The notes under the pieces are model-generated. The model did no database searches and had not been told where the DNA came from. It saw nothing but the letters and a program-made list of their open reading frames with translations. From the NCBI GenBank assembly GCA_027021365.1, contig JALUUM010000027.1:62001-126000 (forward strand): a stretch of 64,000 nucleotides of DNA. The letters are read 5' to 3'. Below are positions 42,644 through 51,876 of this stretch, in pieces (the stretch's first letter is position 1; the number at the start of each line of letters is the position of its first letter). Position numbers and translations under genes: made by a program. The stretch is from Spirochaetales bacterium (GTDB lineage: Bacteria; Spirochaetota; Spirochaetia; SZUA-6).

Positions 42644-42874
42644 CAAGACAACTATTTAGTCCGTGCTTCCGTATATAGTGCTCTTGTCCTGCCATTCGGC
42701 AGGAAGGATACAGGAAGGATTGTAAAACTTCTCTCGAATCATTAGAATTGACCTGTAGAATCGGACCTTGGAATCCAACTCCCGGCTTGGATTGTTTTGT
42801 ACTGCTATGAAGCAGGGTAAAAGCAGGTATGACAAGAGACCCGGGTGTATTTCAAGACAATCGGAGGTAGGACA

Positions 42875-43756
42875 ATGGGTAACAACAAAATAGGCTGGAT
42901 AGGGACCGGTGTAATGGGAAGGTCCATGTGCATGCACATACTTAAGGCGGGTAACGAGGTGAATGTTTACAACAGGACGAAGGCAAAGGCAGAAGACCTT
43001 CTTTCAAGGGGAGCAATTTGGTGCGAGTCACCCGGAGAGGTGGCGGAGAAGAGTGACATCATTTTTACCATTGTAGGATACCCTTCAGATGTGAGGGAAG
43101 TGATGTTTGGCAATAAGGGTATCTTGAAGTCTGTAAAACCGGGTTCCATTGTGGTGGACATGACCACATCGGAACCTTCTCTGGCTGTGGAAATATATGA
43201 AAAGGCCAAGTCAAAGGACGTATCTGCCCTCGATGCTCCCGTATCAGGCGGAGACGTGGGAGCAAGAGAGGCAAGGCTTGCGATAATGGTTGGCGGAGAC
43301 AGAGAGATCTACGAAAGGGTGTTGCCTGTCTTTCAACTGATGGGTAAGAATATAAGGTACATGGGCGGTGCCGGTGCGGGCCAGCATACCAAGATGAGTA
43401 ACCAGATACTCATCTCCACCTCGATGATAGGGGTGGTGGAATCCCTCCTATATGCTTACAAGGCAGGTCTCGACCAGCAAGAAGTCCTGGATATAGTGGG
43501 AAAGGGTGCCGCCGCTTCGTGGTCCTTTAACAATTACGGACCCAGGATAATCCGGGGTGATTTCAACCCTGGTTTCTTCATAAAACATTTCATAAAAGAC
43601 ATGGGAATAGCACTTGATGAGGCAAGAAAGATGAACCTCTCTCTTCCGGGATTAGCCCTTGCAAATCAGTTCTACATTGCAGCTTCTTCCATGGGTCTGG
43701 AGAACATGGGTACTCAGGCACTGTACAAGGTATTCGAGAAGATGAACGGGATGTGA
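42875..43756 (+). CDS. NAD(P)-dependent 3-hydroxyisobutyrate dehydrogenase-family protein
   Basis: NKIGWIGTGVMGRSMCMHILKAG, DAPVSGGDVGAREARLAIMVGG; SD CGGAGG. Confidence 0.92.
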   Translation: MGNNKIGWIGTGVMGRSMCMHILKAGNEVNVYNRTKAKAEDLLSRGAIWCESPGEVAEKSDIIFTIVGYPSDVREVMFGNKGILKSVKPGSIVVDMTTSEPSLAVEIYEKAKSKDVSALDAPVSGGDVGAREARLAIMVGGDREIYERVLPVFQLMGKNIRYMGGAGAGQHTKMSNQILISTSMIGVVESLLYAYKAGLDQQEVLDIVGKGAAASWSFNNYGPRIIRGDFNPGFFIKHFIKDMGIALDEARKMNLSLPGLALANQFYIAASSMGLENMGTQALYKVFEKMNGM

Positions 43757-43854
43757 ATGACAGGGAAGCTGACAGAGGTGCAGTTGCAAGGCTTAAGGGG
43801 GTTTCCCCTGTGAATTTCCCATGGCAGGAGACTTTAAGGCTTTATGTCAGCCAT

Positions 43855-44550
43855 TTAGTTAAGCGAAAGTGCCTCTACCATGTACCTTATATTGGAGCCC
43901 TTTCTGTCTACCTCTTCCTTCTCGATTACGAAGATTAATGATTTCTCTCCCGGTGAGAGTACTATCTGCCTCAGCTTGTAACTCTTTACACCTTTTCTCC
44001 TGTACTCGGGAAGTCCCACCTGGTAGTGTTTGGAGTCTTCCGTTTTTAGCGATTTTATATTCACATCGAGGTAGAAGGATGACCTGACATTTTCTCCCTT
44101 GCCAATGGTGTCCTGAATGAGGTGAATAGTGTAGAGCCTTCCTCCCTCGAAGTCCCTGAATGTCACCTTTTCTTTGGGTTTCTCACCATTGAGAAGTATG
44201 TAGAGCAACCTTCCCCTTTCGAAGTGATCTATCCGGTACTTCTTTTTAAGGCCCACCGTTTCTTCCAGTAAACTGAAGAGTGCCCCCTCTCCGGTATCAC
44301 CTGCAAAGGCGCTCTTCTTGGCAACGAGATGCTTCACGCCATTTTCGACGAAGTTGTTCTTACTGACTCTTACAAGGAAGATGTCAGCGTACGGCTTGTT
44401 TCCCTCTTCCCTTACACCGTACTGGCCGAACATGAAATATTTCCCGTCACTTGAAAAGCCGAGGTTGACAAACCTTGCTATGTCACCTGCAAAAATCACA
44501 CCGCCGGCAACCATCAATATGAAGATGATTATTGATATCTTTTTGCCCAT
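43855..44550 (-). CDS. DUF2259-like secreted protein
   Basis: 231 aa; signal peptide, GDIARFVNLGFSSDGKYFMFGQYGV; SD GGGGGAA. Confidence 0.7.
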   Translation of the reverse strand: MGKKISIIIFILMVAGGVIFAGDIARFVNLGFSSDGKYFMFGQYGVREEGNKPYADIFLVRVSKNNFVENGVKHLVAKKSAFAGDTGEGALFSLLEETVGLKKKYRIDHFERGRLLYILLNGEKPKEKVTFRDFEGGRLYTIHLIQDTIGKGENVRSSFYLDVNIKSLKTEDSKHYQVGLPEYRRKGVKSYKLRQIVLSPGEKSLIFVIEKEEVDRKGSNIRYMVEALSLN

Positions 44551-44591
44551 AATTCCCCCTATATAGAGTATCGTGTTTTAAATTAAATTAT

Positions 44592-45785
44592 TTAGAAATC
44601 AACCACTATCCATCCGGAGGGATCTGACATTGACTGGGGGACCATGCCGATCTTGACCTTCTCGGTCATCTCCGCATAGAGATAACTCTTCTTTCCGTAT
44701 TGTATCCTGGCCCCGTCTATGGGGAGATCGAGACCTGTAGCGGAATGGCTGTACCGGGAGGAAACAAGGAGAACGGCATCGGAACCGATATGTCTTGAAA
44801 GTATTACCATCAGGAGGCTCCTCGAATCGCAGTCTCCCGAGGCGGTTGCTGCCGTCGAAAGCGGGGAGAGGAGGTCTGAAATCGTGTCCGTTCGGGAGTA
44901 TTTGAAACTTTGAATCCACTCGACGAGTTCCTCTGTAACTTGCTCCTTCGATTCGCCCTTTGCCATCCTCTTCTCTGTTATCTCCTCTGAAAACCCGTCG
45001 AACCTGTGGTAGTTGTCCCGGTAAATCATTCTGTAGAAACGCTTCCATGCACTTACGGCCAGTGTAGTTCCTGCCCTGTAGGTAGAAAGTATCCTCGCCT
45101 CCCTCTCCACGAGCACCTGTGTTGCCTCGAGTTCTCTCCTGTCGAAGTAGAATCTGTAGGTATCTCCCCCTATGTTGATATTTGCCGCCAAAAAGTTGCT
45201 CCCGTCACTGGCATGGTCTCTCCCTTTGTCCTGTACCTTCTTTCGGTACGGGTAGTAGAACTGACTAATCGGCCCCGGTTCAAGTCTTCCCGCCGCCTCG
45301 GTTGAAAAGGAATCGATTGCAGAGAGCATCTCGTCTATGTTTTTCTTGTAAAGAGAGATGTCGGTAAAGCTCAGTATCGCGTAGTCGAAGTGCCTGCCAT
45401 TTATGAATACAAAGTAGCCCCTCTTCTGTTTTTCCCTACTAATCAGTGTGAGGTCTGCAATGTATGAATCGAGGCCGGAGTAGCTGAAAGGGGCACCTTC
45501 CCCCTCTGCCTTTAGGGAATCTTTTACGTACCGGTACGTGTCTTCTGCACTCTTGAACTGGGCCTCCGGAAAGACAACTATGTTTATAAATGCGGTGTTG
45601 CTCCTGTTGGTAAAGGATAGATCCCACTGGTCTGAGCTTCTGTTATACGAATCGACAGATTTCCATCCCTCCGGAAAATCGAAGGAATAGTTTGGTCCTT
45701 CTACTGTAACGATCTCGGAAGGAGAGAGAAGAGGTGCAAATATGAGGAAGATTGTTGCAACAGTTACGGTGAAAAAAACTCTCAC
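44592..45785 (-). CDS. secreted protein with PsbP-like N-domain and predicted transglutaminase-like core
   Basis: 397 aa; YSFDFPEGWKSVDSY; SGDCDSRSLLMVILSRHIGSDAVLLVSSRYSHSATGLDL. Confidence 0.6.
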   Translation of the reverse strand: MRVFFTVTVATIFLIFAPLLSPSEIVTVEGPNYSFDFPEGWKSVDSYNRSSDQWDLSFTNRSNTAFINIVVFPEAQFKSAEDTYRYVKDSLKAEGEGAPFSYSGLDSYIADLTLISREKQKRGYFVFINGRHFDYAILSFTDISLYKKNIDEMLSAIDSFSTEAAGRLEPGPISQFYYPYRKKVQDKGRDHASDGSNFLAANINIGGDTYRFYFDRRELEATQVLVEREARILSTYRAGTTLAVSAWKRFYRMIYRDNYHRFDGFSEEITEKRMAKGESKEQVTEELVEWIQSFKYSRTDTISDLLSPLSTAATASGDCDSRSLLMVILSRHIGSDAVLLVSSRYSHSATGLDLPIDGARIQYGKKSYLYAEMTEKVKIGMVPQSMSDPSGWIVVDF

Positions 45786-45800
45786 CTATTGATTTTCGAA

Positions 45801-46817
45801 CTATTGCAACTCTACCTGAAGGACTTTTGAAAGTTTCTCGATGGATGAGTAGAGCTCCCTGAAGTGTTCCAGATTCAATGTCTGTTTACCATCCGACTTT
45901 GCAACCAGTGGATTTGGATGAATCTCCACCATGATGCCATCTGCCCCGGCTGCAATTGCTGCAAGAGAGGCAGGCAGGATGTAGTGCCAGTCTCCCATGG
46001 AATGGCTGGGATCAACTATAATGGGGAGATGGCTGAACCTTTTTACCACGGGTACTGCGGCTATATCGAGAGTATTTCGTGTGGCCGTTTCGAATGTCCG
46101 TATTCCCCTCTCGCACAGGATAATATTTGGATTTCCCTCTTTCATTATGTACTCTGCAGATAGCAGGAGTTCCTCTATCGTTCCCATCATGCTTCGTTTA
46201 AGAAGAACGGGCTTGTCAACTTTCCCGAGGCCGCGGAGAAGTGCAAAGTTCTGCATATTCCTCGCTCCGACCTGAAATATGTCCGTGTATTTTCCTACAA
46301 GGTCGATATCGTGTGCTGACATCACTTCCGTTACAACTGCAAGTCCATGCCTGTCTGCCGCTTCCCGAAGGATCTTCAAGCCTTTCTCGCCAAGGCCCTG
46401 AAAGGAATAGGGAGATGTCCTCGGTTTGAATGCCCCTCCCCTTATGAAGCTTATTCCCATATCGGCTATGAACTTGGCGATTGTTTCGACCTGTTCATCG
46501 CTTTCCACGGAACATGGGCCCGCAATAACGGTAAATGTACCGCTCCCGATTTTCTTCCCCTTTATCGTTACCCTGGTATCTTCCGGGTGAAAATCACGTG
46601 AGGCCAGCTTGTACGGTTTGAGAACGTGAATTATCTTTTCGATACCGGGGAGATTTTCGAATTCTTCCTCGGGAATCGTTCTGTCATCCCCGGTTATCCC
46701 CACTATGGTACGGAGTACACCCCTGCTCACATGGGGTTTGAATCCCAGCTTCTCTATCTTCTCTATGGCACCCTGGATGTCCTCTTCCCGTGCATCTCCG
46801 CTGAATACTAGAATCAT
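45801..46817 (-). CDS. aroF: 3-deoxy-7-phosphoheptulonate synthase (AroF/AroA-II-like with ACT-like N-domain)
   Basis: 338 aa; VIAGPCSVESDEQVETIA, RGGAFKPRTSPYSFQGLGEKGL, VDPSHSMGDW. Confidence 0.95.
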   Translation of the reverse strand: MILVFSGDAREEDIQGAIEKIEKLGFKPHVSRGVLRTIVGITGDDRTIPEEEFENLPGIEKIIHVLKPYKLASRDFHPEDTRVTIKGKKIGSGTFTVIAGPCSVESDEQVETIAKFIADMGISFIRGGAFKPRTSPYSFQGLGEKGLKILREAADRHGLAVVTEVMSAHDIDLVGKYTDIFQVGARNMQNFALLRGLGKVDKPVLLKRSMMGTIEELLLSAEYIMKEGNPNIILCERGIRTFETATRNTLDIAAVPVVKRFSHLPIIVDPSHSMGDWHYILPASLAAIAAGADGIMVEIHPNPLVAKSDGKQTLNLEHFRELYSSIEKLSKVLQVELQ

Positions 46818-46825
46818 GGTTAGTT

Positions 46826-46854
46826 ATTTAAAACGGATGTGAGATTATTGTCAA
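46826..46854 (-). promoter_or_regulatory. promoter of DAHP synthase gene, predicted near-leaderless
   Basis: Minus strand TTGACA-N17-TTAAAT-N8-ATG. Confidence 0.55.
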
Positions 46855-47282
46855 TCCTTTTTTGGGGGCTCATCCTTGTCCGTATTTGCAGCCATGTCGG
46901 CCGATTCCGCTTCGGATAGCTTTTTATCCCCCCTCATGGAGACGATTGTCCAGATTGCACCGGAAAAGTCTATCAATCCGAAGACAACTATTACCGGGTT
47001 TGCCTTAAGAAATATCACGAATAGGATAAGAATTACAATGGCTGAAAATCTCGTGTGAAGGGTAAGCATGTAGAATGGCCTGAACTTCCCCTCGTTCATT
47101 CCTGCCCTCAAGTAGAAGTAACCCATGAAAATCACGACCATCCCGATGAATCGTACCAGAATGGAAGCACTCTCACCTATGTTCAGTATCCTCAAAGTGA
47201 CTATGGGAAAGAAAATCATGAAAAGTCCAATTATGATCATATAGAAACTGAAAAAAAAGACACTCTTTGCTGCTCTTGTCAT
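46851..47282 (-). CDS. small membrane protein of unknown function
   Basis: 143 aa; 4 hydrophobic segments; SD GGGAGG. Confidence 0.65.
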   Translation of the reverse strand: MTRAAKSVFFFSFYMIIIGLFMIFFPIVTLRILNIGESASILVRFIGMVVIFMGYFYLRAGMNEGKFRPFYMLTLHTRFSAIVILILFVIFLKANPVIVVFGLIDFSGAIWTIVSMRGDKKLSEAESADMAANTDKDEPPKKD

Positions 47283-47417
47283 TTTCTTAAAACCTCCCTT
47301 TCATGGAAATATATAATATTCCATGGCTAAAATAAATATAAATTTTCCCACTTGTTAAAATCGTCTTATCTGATTATTCTATTGCTCATATCAAAAGAAC
47401 AGAACAGGGGTATAAAA

Positions 47418-48434
47418 ATGAACGTTTACTATGAAAAGGATATCAATGAAGGATGGCTCTCGGGAAAGAGAGTTGCGGTAATCGGTTACGGAAGCCAGGG
47501 ATTTGCCCATTCCAATAACTTGCGGGATTCGGGTATAGAGGTTGCAGTGGGACTCCGTGAGGGAAGCAGTTCGAGGAAGAAGGCAGAGGAAGCCGGCTTG
47601 AAGGTAATGGATACCAGGGAGGCTTCCGAATGGGCCGATGTAGTGATGGTTTTGATCCCTGATCACCTCCAGGCGGAGGTTTACAGGAATGATATCGAGC
47701 CGGGCCTGAAGGAGGGAAACACCTTGATGTTTGCCCACGGCTTCAATATTCATTTTGGCCAGATCAAGCCTCCCTCGTATATAGATGTATCGATGATAGC
47801 ACCGAAGGGGCCGGGTCATACGGTACGGCGGCAGTACGAGCTTGGTTACGGTGTTCCCTGCCTTATGGCCATTGCTAACGATGCTACGGGGAAGGCAAGG
47901 GAAACTGCGCTTGCATATGCCAAGGCGATAGGCGGGGCAAAAGCCGGAGTAATTGAAACGACCTTTAGGGAAGAAACCGAGACGGATCTCTTCGGAGAAC
48001 AGTCCGTTCTATGCGGAGGTGTAACACACCTGATGCAGGCGGGTTTCGAAACCCTTGTAGAGGCGGGTTATGCGCCGGAAATGGCATACTTCGAGTGCAT
48101 CCACGAGATGAAACTGATTGTGGACCTGATTTATGAAGGTGGGTTCAGCCTTATGCGGTACTCCGTATCGGATACGGCAGAGTACGGTGACTATGTATCG
48201 GGTCCAAGGGTTATCGGTCCACAGGTGAAAGAGGAGATGAAAAAGATCCTCTCCGATATACAGAGCGGAAAGTTTGCCAATCAGTGGATGGAGGAAAACA
48301 GGAGCGGGAGAAAGAATTTCCTGAAGATGAGGGAAGAAGCCTCGAAGCACCAGCTTGAACAGGTGGGGGAGAAGCTCCGCTCCATGATGCCCTGGATCCA
48401 GAAGAACAGGCTGGTGGACAAGGACAAGAACTGA
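47418..48434 (+). CDS. ilvC: ketol-acid reductoisomerase
   Basis: [48 protein letters not shown]; start ATG 47418. Confidence 0.97.
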   Translation: MNVYYEKDINEGWLSGKRVAVIGYGSQGFAHSNNLRDSGIEVAVGLREGSSSRKKAEEAGLKVMDTREASEWADVVMVLIPDHLQAEVYRNDIEPGLKEGNTLMFAHGFNIHFGQIKPPSYIDVSMIAPKGPGHTVRRQYELGYGVPCLMAIANDATGKARETALAYAKAIGGAKAGVIETTFREETETDLFGEQSVLCGGVTHLMQAGFETLVEAGYAPEMAYFECIHEMKLIVDLIYEGGFSLMRYSVSDTAEYGDYVSGPRVIGPQVKEEMKKILSDIQSGKFANQWMEENRSGRKNFLKMREEASKHQLEQVGEKLRSMMPWIQKNRLVDKDKN

Positions 48435-48478
48435 TTAAAGTACGATTATAAGCATAATTTCAAGTATTTTCGATGGGC

Positions 48479-49381
48479 TCAAGCAGGTTCAGCCAGGTGC
48501 ATCAGATCCTTTATAATGATATCCGGCTGAACCTTTTTTATAGTTTCGTCGTTACTCCTTAGTCTGAGGGACCTTCTGTCACCCGCAAAGAGGGCTGTTC
48601 TGAAGCCTTCGTTTTTCGCAGGATAGATGTCGTTTAGCATATCGTTTCCAATATAGAGGGCTTCATTACCTTCTATTTGGAAGGTTTCCTTTAGAGTTTC
48701 TCTTAAAAGTCTGAACAGCAAGGCGGAAGGCTTTGCCCTCCCTACCTCGTATGAAAAGATTGTAATCCTCTTATCGAAGCCAAGTTCCTCCATGTTTTTC
48801 CCCATGAGGGCCGGAAAGAGGAGCCTCGTGAAGAACTGAGCATTGGAAACGATCCCCAGCACTATCTGTTTTTCCGTTATCTTGGAAATGGCCTCTCTGG
48901 CATGTGGCATTGGCCATACCGGATTCACCCTGCATTCATACTCTACAGAGAGCCTTTTCAAAAGATCCGGGTTGGGTAAGTAGCCCTCTCTGAAGGCTAT
49001 CAATTTTTTCTCTTCCAGTATTTCGAGTACGTTTTTCCAGATTTCGGTTATCACGACTTCGGGATAATCTATCCCCCTATCCCTGGCCATCCTGTGGGCA
49101 TTTTCTATTTCGGAGTGAAGGAGGGACAAGCCCTCGGTTGGTGCATCGGCGGAGAGCAGATTTATACCTGAGGATTCCATTGCCTCCGAAAGTACCTCTT
49201 CGCTGCTGATTCCTTTTAGAATGCCAATGTCACCGGAGCCGGATACGAAGAGTGTGCCATAGATGTCAAAAACGATTACTTTCGGGTTCAAGGTGAGATC
49301 CAGTCTCTCCTCGATATCCGTTTCTATCGGTTCCAGCGGAGAGCTTAAAGCTTTTATTCTCTCTACTAGTATATTCGTCAT
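48479..49381 (-). CDS. HAD-family hydrolase
   Basis: 300 aa; VIVFDIYGTLFVSG, LGIVSNAQF, YIGNDMLNDIYPAKNEGF. Confidence 0.85.
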   Translation of the reverse strand: MTNILVERIKALSSPLEPIETDIEERLDLTLNPKVIVFDIYGTLFVSGSGDIGILKGISSEEVLSEAMESSGINLLSADAPTEGLSLLHSEIENAHRMARDRGIDYPEVVITEIWKNVLEILEEKKLIAFREGYLPNPDLLKRLSVEYECRVNPVWPMPHAREAISKITEKQIVLGIVSNAQFFTRLLFPALMGKNMEELGFDKRITIFSYEVGRAKPSALLFRLLRETLKETFQIEGNEALYIGNDMLNDIYPAKNEGFRTALFAGDRRSLRLRSNDETIKKVQPDIIIKDLMHLAEPA

Positions 49382-49397
49382 ACCTGAATTGCCAGTC

Positions 49398-50522
49398 CTA
49401 ACTTCCCTGCTGGGTTTTCATCGTTTTTATACTTCGTCCATTCAGGCCGAGATAGCCACCCATAAGGTTTGCAGTAAGGCAACTGTGAACGGGGAGAACA
49501 AAGATTATATCACCTATATTGACCTTACCGATGAATTTCTCCTGTATTTTTATCACTCCGTGTTCCTGGCTCAAGGATTTGACGTAACTCCCGGTAAGTG
49601 ACTTCCCCCAACCGGCTTCCGAAGGAAGAGAGACGAGCCCGTATACCGTGTTGCCATTCTCAAGGGTTATGCTTTCCTTTGAAAGGTGAACAGCCCCGCC
49701 ATGTATTACGATTTCCAAACGCTCCTGATGTTTTGCTACAACCGGTGCTGCCAGTGCAATGGCAATGTCCTCCTCTCTGCAGCTTCCGATTTCAAGCTGT
49801 GTCACATCGTAGAAAACGAAGTTTCCCGGTCGCATTTCATCGACCTCGGAAAAATCGGATACTATGCTTGCAGTTGGGGTGTCACCGATAGAGAGGAGTA
49901 TCTCTTCCATACCGTTTATTCGCAGGTAGTTTTTTACTGAATAGATTCGGTCTATCATCTCTCTGTATATTTCCTTGACCTCATCTTTTGAACGGGATCT
50001 ATAGGTGTGGCCTGCATGTGTAAGGAGCCCTGAAAGTTTCATGTTGGTAGATCTGTCTATTATTCTTGCAAGTTCAAGTATCTCCTCCCTCGAATCGTGG
50101 GGAAGGCCTGTTCTGAAACTTCCGGTATCTATCTCTATCCAGGCATCTACATTTGATTTCAACCTGGAGTCGATAAGCTTGGCAGCTTCCCTCGATTCCA
50201 GCAGGATGCCGAGTTTTATCCTCGATGCAAGCTTGTTTATCTCTTCTACCTCACGAGGATTTACGGGAAAGGCAACAGTGATATCCTTCCAGCCATTCTC
50301 TGCAAAGTAGTATGCCATCTCCAGGCTGGAAACCGTTATGCATTCAACTCCCTCTTTTCTGAAGAGGTTTCCTATCTCTGCCGATTGATGCGTTTTGAAA
50401 TGCGGCCTGAATATGACGCCGCTTCTAAGCGCTTTGTCTGCAATTTCTTTGATATTCTTTTTGACCCTTTCGATGTCGATGATCAGTGTGGGTTTTTTTA
50501 TCGAATCTGTAAAACTTTTCAC
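49398..50522 (-). CDS. alanine racemase-fold PLP enzyme (D-threonine aldolase/DSD1-like)
   Basis: 374 aa; PTLIIDIERVKKNIKEIADKA, FRPHFKTHQSAEIG, LTHAGHTY. Confidence 0.87.
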   Translation of the reverse strand: MKSFTDSIKKPTLIIDIERVKKNIKEIADKALRSGVIFRPHFKTHQSAEIGNLFRKEGVECITVSSLEMAYYFAENGWKDITVAFPVNPREVEEINKLASRIKLGILLESREAAKLIDSRLKSNVDAWIEIDTGSFRTGLPHDSREEILELARIIDRSTNMKLSGLLTHAGHTYRSRSKDEVKEIYREMIDRIYSVKNYLRINGMEEILLSIGDTPTASIVSDFSEVDEMRPGNFVFYDVTQLEIGSCREEDIAIALAAPVVAKHQERLEIVIHGGAVHLSKESITLENGNTVYGLVSLPSEAGWGKSLTGSYVKSLSQEHGVIKIQEKFIGKVNIGDIIFVLPVHSCLTANLMGGYLGLNGRSIKTMKTQQGS

Positions 50523-50527
50523 GGAGG

Positions 50528-51202
50528 TTATTCTATATCAACGAGGCCGTTTCGGATAGCGTATCGTACCATTTCGGCAGTGTTTTTGAGGCCAAGTTTC
50601 CTGAGTATGTTGGATCTGTGATTTTCTACGGTTTTCATGCTTATATATAATTTGTCTGCTATTTCTCTCGTAGAGAGACCAGAAGAGATTAGGGTAAGAA
50701 TCTGGTTTTCTCTCTTTGTCAGCCTGAAATCTGATTTTTTTCCATAGGAAACGAATTTTCTATTCTTCAGGCTCTGTATGAGTTCATGAGTAACCCTTCT
50801 GTCAAGGAAATACATGCCATTCTCCACGCTCTCTATGGCTTCAAGAATCTCATCTCGATCTGCATCCTTCAAGAGCAGTGCATCGGCTCCGGCAAAAAAG
50901 ATATCCCTTATGAAAGTCGTATTCAAATTGTCCGTAAATATGATAAGTTTCGTTTTGAAAAAATTTTTCTTTATCCTTTCGGTGAGAACAGTTCCGCTTT
51001 CGTCTGGCAGTTCCGGTTCTATGATTGCGATATTTGGCAAGAAACTGGCTATTTTCTCGAATCCATCCTCTGCTGTCTCCGCTTCCGCTATAATCCTGTA
51101 CCTCCTCGTATCTCGGAGAATGGATTTCAGGCCCTCCCTGGAAAGCGGATGGCTGTCTATGATAATGATTCTTTCTTCCCTTTCCCGAAACATCCTGTTC
51201 AA
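50528..51202 (-). CDS. NarL/LuxR-type response regulator with non-canonical receiver
   Basis: 224 aa; LTKRENQILTLISSGLSTREIADKLYISMKTVENHRSNILRKLG; receiver IIEPELP. Confidence 0.9.
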   Translation of the reverse strand: MNRMFREREERIIIIDSHPLSREGLKSILRDTRRYRIIAEAETAEDGFEKIASFLPNIAIIEPELPDESGTVLTERIKKNFFKTKLIIFTDNLNTTFIRDIFFAGADALLLKDADRDEILEAIESVENGMYFLDRRVTHELIQSLKNRKFVSYGKKSDFRLTKRENQILTLISSGLSTREIADKLYISMKTVENHRSNILRKLGLKNTAEMVRYAIRNGLVDIE

Positions 51203-51290
51203 TTCTCTCCACTAAAACTTATATTTAAAATTGGAATGCTTTTCAAATAAATTTAGAGAAAATATTAAAATTGGAGTATTTGGATAACCA

Positions 51291-51650
51291 TTATACATCC
51301 TGGTTGATTAATTTTTTTACAACTGAATCTATTTCATGAAGGGTGAAGGGCTTGTGAATGCATAGGTCAGCCCCGGCCCTGTATAGAGCATTTTCATGCA
51401 TCGTGGATGTTATACCTATGGAGTGTTTGTTGGGAAAGCGGCTCTTTATACTTTTAAGGAATTCCTCACCGTTCATCTGGGGCATGTCGTAATCAGTGAT
51501 AACGAGATCGTAGTATTTCTTTTCGATTAGCTTTAAGGCATCTTCCCCGTTGGAGGCACAGTCGATTTCCCAGTTCGAAATCTTAAGAAATGCCTTCAAG
51601 AGGTTCCTTATCTGTTCGTCATCGTCGACTATAAGAATTTTGCGCTTCAT
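51291..51650 (-). CDS. single-domain response regulator receiver
   Basis: ILIVDDDEQIRNLL, LVITDYDMPQMNG, HKPF. Confidence 0.92.
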   Translation of the reverse strand: MKRKILIVDDDEQIRNLLKAFLKISNWEIDCASNGEDALKLIEKKYYDLVITDYDMPQMNGEEFLKSIKSRFPNKHSIGITSTMHENALYRAGADLCIHKPFTLHEIDSVVKKLINQDV

Positions 51651-51809
51651 ACTTTTAAACCTCAATAGGAGTTTCTATTGTTAAAATAACCTTCAGAAAA
51701 TAGAGATATCATAGATTTTTAATAATTCAATAGGTAAAAGTCACTTTTTTATGGGAAATATTCCCGATTTTGGTTTTTTTTACATAATTTTCTTACTTTT
51801 TATTATTTC

Positions 51810-51838
51810 TTGAAATCAAAATTTATTTGTAATATAAT
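51810..51838 (+). promoter_or_regulatory. sigma70-type promoter of DeoR-E2-E1 operon
   Basis: TTGAAA-N17(TCAAAATTTATTTGTAA)-TATAAT. Confidence 0.7.
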
Positions 51839-51876
51839 AGTAATTAAATTTAAAGTAATATGAAGGAGGATAAAAA

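Noticed and set aside
43753-43938. Small ORF after the hydroxyisobutyrate dehydrogenase gene
   Set aside because: Runs antisense into the DUF2259 gene, no family match recognised.
51751-51764. GGGAAATATTCCC palindrome upstream of the DeoR/E2/E1 operon
   Set aside because: Could be an operator but too short and AT-flanked to call alone; lies upstream of the -35.
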